From JAAYYY01 sp964579295 (GTDB taxonomy: Bacteria; Chloroflexota; Anaerolineae; Promineifilales; Promineifilaceae), in contig CAZOGK010000014.1 in NCBI GenBank assembly GCA_964579295.1, positions 16,954 through 80,953 of the forward strand: a DNA stretch of 64,000 nucleotides, given 5' to 3'. The notes below the pieces were generated by a model. The model did not search any database, was not told the DNA's origin, and saw only the letters and a program-made list of their open reading frames with translations. Made by a program: the position numbers and the translations under genes. Numbering within the stretch: position 1 is the stretch's first letter; each line of letters begins with the position of its first letter. Below are positions 41,144 to 49,304 of the stretch, piece after piece.

Positions 41144-41830
41144 ATGAGGTACGAAATACACGGGACAACCCTACAAACGCTGGACATCTTTCTTGATCGG
41201 GGCGAGTCGTTGTTCACCGAATCGGGCGGGATGGCCTGGATGACCGGCGAGGTAGAAATGACTACCGACACGCGCGGCGGCCTGATGAAAGGGCTGGCGC
41301 GCTCGCTGGCCGGTGAATCACTCTTTCTGACCACCTATACCTGCCAGGGCAATGGCGCGCTGATCACCTTTACGCCTGAAGCTCCCGGCTCAATTATCCC
41401 GCTGGAGCTGGCAGCGGGAGAGAGTCGCATCTGTCAGAAGGACGCCTTCATGGTGGCCGAGAGCAGCGTCAGCCTGGAGGTCCACTTCCGCCGTAAGCTG
41501 GGAGCCGGCCTCTTTGGCGGCGAAGGCTTCATTCTGCAGCGCATCACAGGGCCCGGCCTGGCCTGGGTCGAGATCGCCGGCGAGGTGCGCAGCTATACGC
41601 TCAATGCGGGCCAGTCCATGAAAGTCGATCCCGGCCATATTGCTATGTACGAGCCTACGATCACCTATGACATTACCCGCGTCAAGGGCGTGCGCAACAT
41701 CCTCTTTGGCGGCGAGGGGCTCTTTCTGGCAACGCTGACCGGACCAGGTCGCGTCTGGCTGCAGAGCCTGCCGCTGGCTAACCTGGCCCAGAAGCTGGCG
41801 GCCTACCTGCCGAGCAAGGGCAGCGGCTAA
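41144..41830 (+). CDS. AIM24/TIGR00266-family protein
   Basis: A 228-residue beta-rich protein. MRYEIHGTTLQTLDIFLDRG, ESGGMAWMTGEVEMTT, the GGLMKGLARSLAGESLFLTT segment, GYTPG-like repeats (GAGLFGGEGFILQRITGPGL; ILFGGEGLFLATLTGPGRVW) and a long C-terminal strand pattern match the AIM24/TIGR00266 family. Its two internal FGGEG...TGPG units reflect the family's pseudo-symmetric beta fold. The molecular function is unknown; the eukaryotic member AIM24 is in the mitochondrial inner membrane. The start has an AAAGGAGATT site. It is a single gene with a strong terminator, convergent with atpF. Confidence 0.82.
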   Translation: MRYEIHGTTLQTLDIFLDRGESLFTESGGMAWMTGEVEMTTDTRGGLMKGLARSLAGESLFLTTYTCQGNGALITFTPEAPGSIIPLELAAGESRICQKDAFMVAESSVSLEVHFRRKLGAGLFGGEGFILQRITGPGLAWVEIAGEVRSYTLNAGQSMKVDPGHIAMYEPTITYDITRVKGVRNILFGGEGLFLATLTGPGRVWLQSLPLANLAQKLAAYLPSKGSG

Positions 41831-41854
41831 CTCAGCCAGCCCTAATAGGTAACG

Positions 41855-41885
41855 AAAGAGGCCCGGCGGCGTACCGGGCCTCTTT
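41855..41885. terminator. Intrinsic terminator of the AIM24-like gene
   Basis: AAAGAGGCCCGG (41855-41866), loop CGGCGTA and CCGGGCCTCTTT (41874-41885), then one more T. It lies 24 bases past the stop. The A-run on the other side lets it work in both directions for the converging atp transcript. Confidence 0.85.
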
Positions 41886-41994
41886 TGGTCACATCACAGG
41901 TGGGCGATGCGCCGTTCTTCTCCAGCTTCTAACAAGAGTCACGCCGGCAGCAGCAATCGTCTGCAGCGCGCCGGGTGAAAGGCAAATCCTTTCG

Positions 41995-42702
41995 CTAAGA
42001 CTGCATCGCGTCGCGCAGGTCGCCCAGCTGATTGGCGACGCTGCTATCGACCACCTGATCGCCCACGCGGACGATAAGGCCGCCGAGGATGTCAGGGTTG
42101 ACGCGGAAGGTCACATTGTCAATATTGAGCGCCGTCTGCAGCCGCTGTTTCTCGGCATCGGTCAGCGGCAGAGCGCTGGTAACCGTCGCCTCGTCGCCGC
42201 GCAGCGTGGACAGCTCGGCCGGCGGCGCTGCCAGGAACTCATCGACCAGCTCCCGCTGGCGACTCTCGTCCAGACCGCTGCCGACCAGCTTGTTTGTCGC
42301 CGCCAGAGCGATGGCGACAACCTGGCTGCGCAGATCCGAGAGAATACGGTCGCGCTCTTCCTGCGCGTCTTCGCGCGCCCCGGCGAGAATGTCACGCGCC
42401 TGTTCTTCCGCCTGGCGGATAATGCCTTTTCTCGTATCATCGCCCTGCTCGGCCGCAGCCTGGCGCACCCGCGCCGCTTCCGCGCGAGCGGCGTCAAGGA
42501 TTTTCTTTGCTTCCGCATCGGCGTTATCGCGCGCTATGGCAGCTTGCCGCGCGTCCTCAAGACCCTTGGCGATACGGGCCTGGCGTCCTTCAAGCGTCCG
42601 GAGAATGGGCTCATACAGGAAGGCCTTGAGGAAGGCCAGCAGAATGATGATGCCCAGAATCTGGGTGATGAGGTAGCCTAAATTTACTCCTAAGCCTTCC
42701 AT
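41995..42702 (-). CDS. atpF: ATP synthase subunit b fused to a delta-like C-terminal domain
   Basis: A 235-residue protein. Residues 1-170 are a normal b subunit: one membrane helix (YLITQILGIIILLAFLKAFLY) and a long charged coiled coil (RQARIAKGLEDARQAAIARD and onward). Residues about 172-235 (LTDAEKQRLQTALNIDNVTF, NPDILGGLIVRVGDQVVDSS, VANQLGDLRDAMQS) match the C-terminal domain of subunit delta/OSCP. A b subunit is about 160 residues, so this is a b plus partial-delta fusion. It links the stator stalk to F1. It is last in the F0 cluster; the F1 genes do not follow in this window. Confidence 0.9.
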   Translation of the reverse strand: MEGLGVNLGYLITQILGIIILLAFLKAFLYEPILRTLEGRQARIAKGLEDARQAAIARDNADAEAKKILDAARAEAARVRQAAAEQGDDTRKGIIRQAEEQARDILAGAREDAQEERDRILSDLRSQVVAIALAATNKLVGSGLDESRQRELVDEFLAAPPAELSTLRGDEATVTSALPLTDAEKQRLQTALNIDNVTFRVNPDILGGLIVRVGDQVVDSSVANQLGDLRDAMQS

Positions 42703-42727
42703 TGGCTAATCTCCTCGTCGTCCATGC

Positions 42728-42976
42728 CTAAAAAACGAACAAGATAATCAGGGCGATCACGAGCGCGTAAATGGCCGTGGCCTCGGCGAACGCGATGCCG
42801 AGAATCAGGTTCGTCTGAATGGCGCCTGCCGCATCGGGATTGCGGGCGATACCCTGAGTAGCGCCGCCGGCAAGAATGCCAATGCCGGCGCCGGCGCCGA
42901 TGACGCCCATCATCGCCAGGCCAGCGCCCAACGCCTTCAAACCCTCAGCGAGTGCAGCAGCAGCTTCTAAATCCAT
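42728..42976 (-). CDS. atpE: ATP synthase subunit c
   Basis: An 82-residue two-helix protein with a Gly-rich first helix (GVIGAGAGIGILAGG), a polar loop ARNPDAA and the ion-binding Glu65 in AFAEATAIYALV. The residue after Glu65 is Ala and helix 1 lacks the Gln of sodium-type rings, so proton use is more likely; this is a short-motif judgement. It lies 25 bases upstream of atpF on the same strand, in the order a-c-b. Confidence 0.95.
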   Translation of the reverse strand: MDLEAAAALAEGLKALGAGLAMMGVIGAGAGIGILAGGATQGIARNPDAAGAIQTNLILGIAFAEATAIYALVIALIILFVF

Positions 42977-43036
42977 CTGTAGTTACCTCCAAAAACTGTC
43001 TCTTATCCTTGTCGATGACCGTGCAGTGGTGAGCCG

Positions 43037-44122
43037 TTAGTGGTGCTCCTCATCGCCGTGATGCGATTGAGCGGCGCCAGCCATAAAGACCAGGCTCAGC
43101 ATGGCGAAGACAATGGCCTGGATAAGACCCACGAAGAACTCGAGGGCGAAAAAGGCCACGTTCGCAACCGGCAGCAGGAAAGCCATAACAAACAACAGCA
43201 CCTGGCCGGCGAAGATATTGCCAAGTAGACGGAAGCTAAACGAGAGAATCTTCGAAATCTCGGAGATAAACTCGAGTATACCAACAGCCGGATCCAGCGC
43301 CCTGATCGGGTTCTTGGCAATGGCGCTGATCGGCAGCGTAAAGAACTTACTCAGATAGCCAATACCCAGATACTTAAAACCAAAGTATTGGACCATGAAC
43401 ATGGAGACGAGAGCCAGGGCCAGCGTAAAGTTAAGGTCGGTCGCCGGCGCGCGCAAGAATGGAACGATGGTCCAGTCCGCTTGCTCGGGGTCTGCCTCCA
43501 GCCCCAGCAGGCCAGAGTCGCCGGCCACGTTGCCGTCGGCCCGAATCAGCAGGCCCGCCCACGAATCCGCCGGCACCCGCAGGTCGCCGATATTCTGCGC
43601 GTCGAAATCGTCGTAGATATGGTGCAGTTCGTCCGACGATAGCGGCTCGCCGGCGGCGATGGCCGCCTCCTCAGCCTGCAGCTCGCGCAGGTGCGGCAAG
43701 TTCTCCCAGATGCCAATGCTATCGACGCCGGGAATCAGCTCAAGCCAGTTAGCCAGCAGAATGAGCAGCAAAAAGGTCATGAAGTAAGGGAAAAAGTCGC
43801 GGACCTTTTCGCCGGCAATGCCGCGCGCAAAGTTATAAGCGCCTTCGATGATCATCTCGAAGAAGTTGTAGAAGCCGGTCGGAATCTCGTCAGCCGTGCG
43901 CGAGCGGGCGCCGGCCATGAGCACAAGCGCGATGATGACAATGTAAGTCACAATCGTCGCCACGAAGGTGTTGGTCAGGCCGCCGAGGAAGGGCAGCTCC
44001 AGCCCCGGATATTTTTCGCCGGGAAGCTGGATGACCGGCAGCACCGGCTTGGTGAAGGCGATGACCGATCCCAACAGGATCATCAGGAGGATTGCACCGA
44101 GAATGACGTATCGTTTCTTCAT
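43037..44122 (-). CDS. atpB: ATP synthase subunit a with extracytoplasmic insertion
   Basis: A 361-residue subunit a. The essential Arg is R298 in SFSFRLLGNIFAGQVLLFVM, and the GFKYLGIGYLSKF and PILGILEF-like segments agree. Compared with a usual length near 250-280, there is an insert of about 85-90 residues (about 137-225) between an upstream helix (LLLILLANWLELIPG) and LNFTLALAL. It is acidic and Trp-containing (ELQAEEAAIAAGEPLSSDEL and on) and probably lies outside the membrane. The C terminus is His-rich (SHHGDEEHH). It overlaps the atpI/Z-type gene by four bases. Confidence 0.92.
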   Translation of the reverse strand: MKKRYVILGAILLMILLGSVIAFTKPVLPVIQLPGEKYPGLELPFLGGLTNTFVATIVTYIVIIALVLMAGARSRTADEIPTGFYNFFEMIIEGAYNFARGIAGEKVRDFFPYFMTFLLLILLANWLELIPGVDSIGIWENLPHLRELQAEEAAIAAGEPLSSDELHHIYDDFDAQNIGDLRVPADSWAGLLIRADGNVAGDSGLLGLEADPEQADWTIVPFLRAPATDLNFTLALALVSMFMVQYFGFKYLGIGYLSKFFTLPISAIAKNPIRALDPAVGILEFISEISKILSFSFRLLGNIFAGQVLLFVMAFLLPVANVAFFALEFFVGLIQAIVFAMLSLVFMAGAAQSHHGDEEHH

Positions 44123-44412
44123 CTATCCGTCTCTGCCTCTTGCTCGTCTTCGTTCCTTTCAAGCAGATTCTGAGCACGTGCCACGTTAGACAGGGCTATC
44201 CGCACGATTACATAGAGCGTAACGGGGAAGCTGCCGACGAGAGCCAGGACAGTAAAAATGCCCCTTGTGCCTAAATAGTTGTCAATGAACTGCCCCGCAA
44301 AAAAAGCGACGGCAATGATAATGATGCTGGCAATACTGGTGACGCACCCAATCTGGCTGATCAGTCCGGCGTAAGCCGCGGCATATTCATTTTGCCGTTT
44401 GCTTTTCGACAC
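44119..44412 (-). CDS. AtpZ/AtpI-like small ATP synthase accessory protein
   Basis: A 97-residue protein read from a GTG. It has two membrane helices (SIASIIIIAVAFFAGQFID, then FTVLALVGSFPVTLYVIVRI) and polar ends, a layout typical of AtpI/AtpZ (ATPase_gene1). The G-x-x-x-D type element FAGQFIDNYLG is recognisable. Such proteins help assembly of the c ring or Mg/Ca entry. It opens the F0 operon and overlaps atpB by the ATGA-type junction, consistent with co-translation. A promoter with extended -10 lies at 44443-44470. Confidence 0.8.
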   Translation of the reverse strand: MSKSKRQNEYAAAYAGLISQIGCVTSIASIIIIAVAFFAGQFIDNYLGTRGIFTVLALVGSFPVTLYVIVRIALSNVARAQNLLERNEDEQEAETDR

Positions 44413-44442
44413 AATTCTCTCTTTGTTCGGGTGAGCTTGCGC

Positions 44443-44470
44443 ATTATATCACAAGGATTTTACCCGGCAA
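44443..44470 (-). promoter_or_regulatory. Extended -10 promoter of the F0 atp operon
   Basis: On the minus strand TGA plus a perfect TATAAT (44451 to 44443) lies 16 bases from TTGCCG (44470 to 44465). The transcript should start near 44436, about 24 bases before the GTG at 44412. It gives the F0 genes their own promoter, separate from the nuo cluster. Confidence 0.65.
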
Positions 44471-44548
44471 TAGAGCGCCCGGTTCCTGGTCCTTTCTGCC
44501 ATGCAGCGGCAACCTGGCTATCGTACCCGTGGCGCGCTTCTGGCGTGA

Positions 44549-46048
44549 CTAAAAGGGGAAGAAGGCGCGGCCTGCTTCCCTGGTCCACTCAAAGGCAGGC
44601 CCGGCGAAAATTCCGAGATACAGGATGCCGAGCACACTGATACCCAGCGCCACCTGCGCAGCCCGGCTGACCGGAATCCGCACCGCCTCCTCATCCGAGC
44701 GGTACAGATAGATATATTTGACCACAGTCAGGTAGTAGTAGAGTCCGACGAAGGCATTGAGCACGCCGATCAGGGCCAGCCACCAGAGATCGGCTTCGAC
44801 GGCAGCCTTAAAAATAAAGAACTTGCCGAAGAAACCGGCGGTGGGCGGGATGCCGCCGAGTGACAGCAGTGCAAACAGCATCGCCAGCGCCAGGTAAGGC
44901 GAGCGCCGGCTAAGGCCGTAGAAGTCGCGCATCTCGTCGGCCTTTGTCTCGCGGCCCACGAGCACGATGACGCCAAACGCGGCGATGTTCGTCACCACAT
45001 ACATCAGCAGATAGAAGAGCGTCGCACCGCCGCCGTCGGGCGTGAAGGCCACCAGTCCGATCAGGGCGTAGCCGGCCTGCGCAATGCTGGAATAGGCCAG
45101 CATGCGTTTGATGTTGCTCTGGAAGATAGCCAGCAGATTGCCGAGCGTCATCGTCACGACGGTGATGGCAATCAGCGTCGACCACCAGGCGCCGCCGGCG
45201 CTCATGTCGCCGACCATGCCGGCAGTAAAGACGCGCAGGAGCACGGCGAATCCGGCCGCCTTGGATGCGGTCGAGACGAAGGCCGTCACCGGCGCGGGCG
45301 CTCCCTCATAGACATCGGGCGTCCAGAAATGGAAGGGCACGGCCGAGATCTTGAAGCCGAAACCGGCCAGGATCATCATGCCCGACAGCAACAGCACCGC
45401 GTTGATGTCGGCCGGGACGGCCCGCTCGTGGAGGGCGGCCGCGATCTCATAGATGTTGGAGACGCCAGTAAGCCCATACATGAGGCTGAAGCCATACAAC
45501 ATGACCGCCGAGGCGAAAGCGCCGTAGATGAAATATTTCATGCCCGCTTCCGTCGAGCGCCGTTTGTCCGTGAGGAAGCCGGCCAGGACGTAGAGGCTGA
45601 TGCTGGCCGTCTCCAGCGCCAGGAACAGCATGATCATGTCGGCCGACGCGGCCATGAGGCTGAAGCCGACCGTCGCCGTCAGCAGCAGGGCGAAATATTC
45701 GCCGCGCTGTAGCTGCGGCACGTCCAGGGAAATCAATGTCGTCACGATCAGCGCGAGGAGGACGATGACCCGGAAGACAAAGGTCACCAGGTCGTGGCGA
45801 ATCATGCCACCCCAAAGCAGCGATTCCTGCAGCGCGGCCGAGCTATCGGGCTGATCGAAGAAAATCCAGATGCCAACCGTCAGCAGCAGGATGCCAAAGG
45901 CAGCCCACGCCGTCAGCAGCCCGACCCGCCGCCGCTGGGCAGCCGGAACGAGCCGGTCGTAGCTGAGCACAGCGATGAGCAAAGCAGCAATCGAAATCTC
46001 CGGCGCCAGCGCCAGGAAGTGTGTTGTCCAATCAATCTCGGTGCCCAC
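44549..46048 (-). CDS. nuoN: NADH-quinone oxidoreductase subunit N
   Basis: A 499-residue antiporter-like subunit read from GTG 46048, which overlaps the nuoM stop by one base (TAGTG). The TM5 Glu lies in FLALETASISLYVLAGF, the TM7 Lys in FGFKISAVPFHFWTPDVYEG, and LGGIPPTAGFFGKFFIFKAA is typical of NuoN. About 14 helices are expected. It is the last gene of the nuo set, 136 bases before the atp operon on the same strand. The frame is open to 46105, but that extension lies inside nuoM. Confidence 0.93.
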   Translation of the reverse strand: MGTEIDWTTHFLALAPEISIAALLIAVLSYDRLVPAAQRRRVGLLTAWAAFGILLLTVGIWIFFDQPDSSAALQESLLWGGMIRHDLVTFVFRVIVLLALIVTTLISLDVPQLQRGEYFALLLTATVGFSLMAASADMIMLFLALETASISLYVLAGFLTDKRRSTEAGMKYFIYGAFASAVMLYGFSLMYGLTGVSNIYEIAAALHERAVPADINAVLLLSGMMILAGFGFKISAVPFHFWTPDVYEGAPAPVTAFVSTASKAAGFAVLLRVFTAGMVGDMSAGGAWWSTLIAITVVTMTLGNLLAIFQSNIKRMLAYSSIAQAGYALIGLVAFTPDGGGATLFYLLMYVVTNIAAFGVIVLVGRETKADEMRDFYGLSRRSPYLALAMLFALLSLGGIPPTAGFFGKFFIFKAAVEADLWWLALIGVLNAFVGLYYYLTVVKYIYLYRSDEEAVRIPVSRAAQVALGISVLGILYLGIFAGPAFEWTREAGRAFFPF

Positions 46049-47697
46049 TAGGCGCCTCCAAACCACGAAATGAGGTGTTGTGCTGTTGTCTGTATCGACT
46101 GCCACACCGTGCCGGCGTCCTGCACAGCATCAAGCCGCTGTACAACCGGCGCCACGCCTGCCTCCACAATTGGAGCAATCACCAGGGGCCGGACGCCGAT
46201 GACGATGAGAATGAGCACAAAACCCAGGAGAGCCAGCTTGTCGATAGCCAGCAACGGTCGCATATCGTGCCATTGGTGGCGGTCATATTCGCCAAAGAAG
46301 ACTGACCCTATGGCACGGATGATATAGGCCGCGGTGATGATAATGCCCAACACCGAAATAATCGCCAGGATGGGATAGAAGGCGGCCGGGTTCAGGCCCA
46401 GGAACGTGTCGCTCAGATTCATCGTGCCGCCGCGCCAGACGCCCAGGAATATCGGAAACTCGGCGACGAAACCGCTGAGCCCGGGCATGCCCATGGAGAC
46501 AAGGCCGCCAATCGTGAAGGCGACGACCGTCCACGGCAGCGCCCGCGCCATGCCGCTGAGCTGATCCATATCGCGTGTATGCGCCCTGTCATAGATCATG
46601 CCGACGACGGCGAAGAAGAGCGCCGTCATAATCCCGTGGCTGACCATCTGGATGCCAGCGCCGGTAAAGCCCTCCATATTCATGGCGGCAAAGCCCATGC
46701 TGACCAGACCCATGTGGCTGACGCTGGAATAGCCGATCAGATACTTCATATCCCGCTGCCGCATGGCGATTAACGACCCATAGACGACGTTCACCACGGT
46801 AAAAAGGATAACAAAGGGCAGCCAGTAGACGGCGCCTTCCGGCAGCAAGTGGATGCCCACGCGCATCGCCGCGTAGGCGCCCAGCTTCATGAGAACACCC
46901 GCGTGAATCATGGAGACGGCCGTCGGCGCCGCTACGTGACCATCTGGCGACCAGTTATGGAAAGGCCAGAGGCCGGCCAGCACGCCAAAGCCGAGGAAGA
47001 TGGGCAGGAAGGTCCAGAGCTGCAGGCTGCGCGGGAAATCAGTCTCGGACCAGACGCGCAGGTCAAATGTCAACGGCTGTCCCACAGCATCCAGGTTAAA
47101 GTACAGTACCAGGAACGGGATTAGGGCGATGAAGCTTCCAACTAGTAGGTAGAGCGTCAGCTTCATGGCCGCGTATTCGCGCGTCCTTTCCCAGCCCCAG
47201 ATGACAATCATCACGTACATGGGCAGCACGGCCAGCTCGTAGAAGAAGAAGAGCAGGAAACCATCGACCGCTACGAAGACGCCCTGCACGCCGGCGACGA
47301 GCAGCATGAAGAAGGCAAAGAACTCGCGCGGGCGATCCTCGACGCCCCAGGAGATGAGAACGCCGCCGACGCCGACGATAGCTGTCAGCAGCACCAGCGT
47401 GGCGCTCAGGCCATCGACGCCGACGATATAGTTAATGCCAATGCTCTCTACCCACGGCACTTCTTCGACAAAGAGCAGCGCCCCGCGCCAGGAGGAGAGA
47501 TCGAGCTGTCCGATCTGGGCATAGTAGGCCGCATAGACGTAAGCCGATAGCAGCAGCCCAATGATCATCGCCGCCAGCGCCAGCATGCGTGCGTTCTCTT
47601 TCCGTTCCTCCGGCAGCAGCAAAATCGTTGCCGCTGCCAGGAATGGTGACAATGCGATGATCGAGAGAAACGGGAATTGTTCCATAACTGAATCCAC
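46048..47697 (-). CDS. nuoM: NADH-quinone oxidoreductase subunit M, second copy, TM7 lysine replaced
   Basis: A 549-residue NuoM (ATG at 47685 is another possible start). TM5 Glu154 is kept in FFFYELAVLPMYVMIV, as are ...WPFHNWSPDGHVAAPTAVSM, GVLMKLGAYAAMR and FVAEFPIFLG. At the TM7 position where the first copy has K235 (AFAIKVPIWPFH), this copy has Leu240 (LGFGVLAGLWPFH). In canonical NuoM that Lys is part of the proton channel. The copy may pump by a modified path. It lies between the first nuoM and nuoN, with a 42-base gap to the former. Confidence 0.92.
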   Translation of the reverse strand: MDSVMEQFPFLSIIALSPFLAAATILLLPEERKENARMLALAAMIIGLLLSAYVYAAYYAQIGQLDLSSWRGALLFVEEVPWVESIGINYIVGVDGLSATLVLLTAIVGVGGVLISWGVEDRPREFFAFFMLLVAGVQGVFVAVDGFLLFFFYELAVLPMYVMIVIWGWERTREYAAMKLTLYLLVGSFIALIPFLVLYFNLDAVGQPLTFDLRVWSETDFPRSLQLWTFLPIFLGFGVLAGLWPFHNWSPDGHVAAPTAVSMIHAGVLMKLGAYAAMRVGIHLLPEGAVYWLPFVILFTVVNVVYGSLIAMRQRDMKYLIGYSSVSHMGLVSMGFAAMNMEGFTGAGIQMVSHGIMTALFFAVVGMIYDRAHTRDMDQLSGMARALPWTVVAFTIGGLVSMGMPGLSGFVAEFPIFLGVWRGGTMNLSDTFLGLNPAAFYPILAIISVLGIIITAAYIIRAIGSVFFGEYDRHQWHDMRPLLAIDKLALLGFVLILIVIGVRPLVIAPIVEAGVAPVVQRLDAVQDAGTVWQSIQTTAQHLISWFGGA

Positions 47698-47739
47698 TCA
47701 AAGTGCGGCGGGCGCTACAGCGCGCGCCGACCTGCTGCC

Positions 47740-49290
47740 TTATCTGAAAAGAACCGAGACAGTATCGTTGATGATGGCTACCAACCACTGCGGCCAGACG
47801 CCCAGCGTGAGCATCAGAATCATCAGCGGCCAGATCACCAGGTGTTCCCGAAATGTCATATCCTTGAGGCTGGCCCACTGCGGCAGCAGCGGCCCGTGCA
47901 GTGTCTGGCCAATGCCTTTGAGGATGTAGGCGCCGGTCATAATCAGGCCGATCATCGAGAGCGTGACCTGCAAAGTAAACGGATGCCAGGCGCCGCGGAT
48001 AATCATGAACTCGCTGACGAAGCCATTCAGGCCGGGCAGACCCAGCGAAGCCATGCTGGTGAATATGAGAATGGCGCCATAGACCGGCAGCACGGCCCAG
48101 ATGCCGCCATATTGCTTCAGATCTCGCGTATGGGTGCGATGGTAGATGACGCCGACGAGGAAGAACATACCGGCCGCCGATAGTCCGTGGTTGAACATCT
48201 GGAAGACGGCGCCATTGGTCGCCATGATCGCATCCTCGACCAGGGGCGCCGTCGCGGCGCCGCTTGTCGCCCACGCATAGTAGCGGGCCATCACGGCCAC
48301 GCCGAGGATGACAAAGCCCATGTGATTAATCGACGAGTAGGCGACCAGCCGTTTGAAGTCCCACTGCCCATAGGCGGCAAAACCGCCAAGGATGATGCTC
48401 AACATACCCAGCACTGCCAGCACCCAGGCGGTCGTCTGCGCAATCTCCGGGAAGAGGGGGATGACGAGGCGCACGAAGCCATACGCCCCCAGCTTCAGCA
48501 GCACACCGGCCAGAATCATCGAGCCGGCCGTGGGCGCCTCCGTATGCGCGTCTGGCAGCCAGGTATGGAACGGCCAGATGGGCACCTTGATGGCAAAAGC
48601 AATCAGGAACAGCACGTAGGAGACGTTCTTCACCAGATCGACCGGAAGCCCCGAGCCGGGGAGCCGGTCGCCAGTCAAATTCACCCAGACATCCATTAGC
48701 TGGGGAATGTCAAACGTACCCGTTGCCAGGCCAATCAGCTGGATAGAGAGCAACAGACCCAGGCTGCCGGCCATCGTGTAAACGAAAAACTTGAAGCTGG
48801 CATAGGTGCGGTCCTTCCCACCCCAGAGCCGGATGAGGAAGTACATCGGCACCAGCCCAACTTCCCAGAAGATGAAGAAGATGAGCAGGTCCAGCGCCGC
48901 GAAGAGACCCAGCATACCGGTCTCCAGGGCGAGGAAGAGCGCCATGTACATCTTAACCCGCTCCGTAATCTCGAAGCTGGCCAGGATCGAGAGCGGCGTC
49001 AGGATTGTCGTCAGCAGGATCAGCGCCAGGCTGATGCCGTCCACGCCCACGTGATAGCTGGCGCCGATGCTGGGGAACCACTCGGCCACCTGCTCAAACT
49101 GAAACGTGGGAAAGGAGCGGTCGAACTGGAACCACATGATCAGGGTCAGCGCCAGCGGCACGAGGCTGAACAGGAACGCCAGCCTGCGGATGAGATTTTC
49201 CTCGTCATTGGGCAGCAGCATGATGACCAGAGCCGCTATGGCCGGCGAGAAGACGATAATCGACAGAATGTTGTCGTTGAGGAAGTCCAT
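47740..49290 (-). CDS. nuoM: NADH-quinone oxidoreductase subunit M, first copy
   Basis: A 516-residue NuoM with canonical residues: E143 in FFIFWEVGLVPMYFLIRLWG, K235 in AFAIKVPIWPFHTWLPDAHT, a TM8-region Lys in GVLLKLGAYGFVR and the late Glu in FVSEFMIIRGAW. About 14 helices. GGAG stands just before the ATG. It follows nuoL by 14 bases. The two nuoM copies differ clearly in length and active-site residues, so they are old paralogues and not a recent duplication. Confidence 0.95.
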   Translation of the reverse strand: MDFLNDNILSIIVFSPAIAALVIMLLPNDEENLIRRLAFLFSLVPLALTLIMWFQFDRSFPTFQFEQVAEWFPSIGASYHVGVDGISLALILLTTILTPLSILASFEITERVKMYMALFLALETGMLGLFAALDLLIFFIFWEVGLVPMYFLIRLWGGKDRTYASFKFFVYTMAGSLGLLLSIQLIGLATGTFDIPQLMDVWVNLTGDRLPGSGLPVDLVKNVSYVLFLIAFAIKVPIWPFHTWLPDAHTEAPTAGSMILAGVLLKLGAYGFVRLVIPLFPEIAQTTAWVLAVLGMLSIILGGFAAYGQWDFKRLVAYSSINHMGFVILGVAVMARYYAWATSGAATAPLVEDAIMATNGAVFQMFNHGLSAAGMFFLVGVIYHRTHTRDLKQYGGIWAVLPVYGAILIFTSMASLGLPGLNGFVSEFMIIRGAWHPFTLQVTLSMIGLIMTGAYILKGIGQTLHGPLLPQWASLKDMTFREHLVIWPLMILMLTLGVWPQWLVAIINDTVSVLFR

Positions 49291-49304
49291 AACTACTCCA
49301 ATCC

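Noticed and set aside
42728..42976. Possible sodium-type c ring
   Set aside because: Helix 1 lacks the Gln and the residue after Glu65 is Ala, so sodium specificity is not supported.
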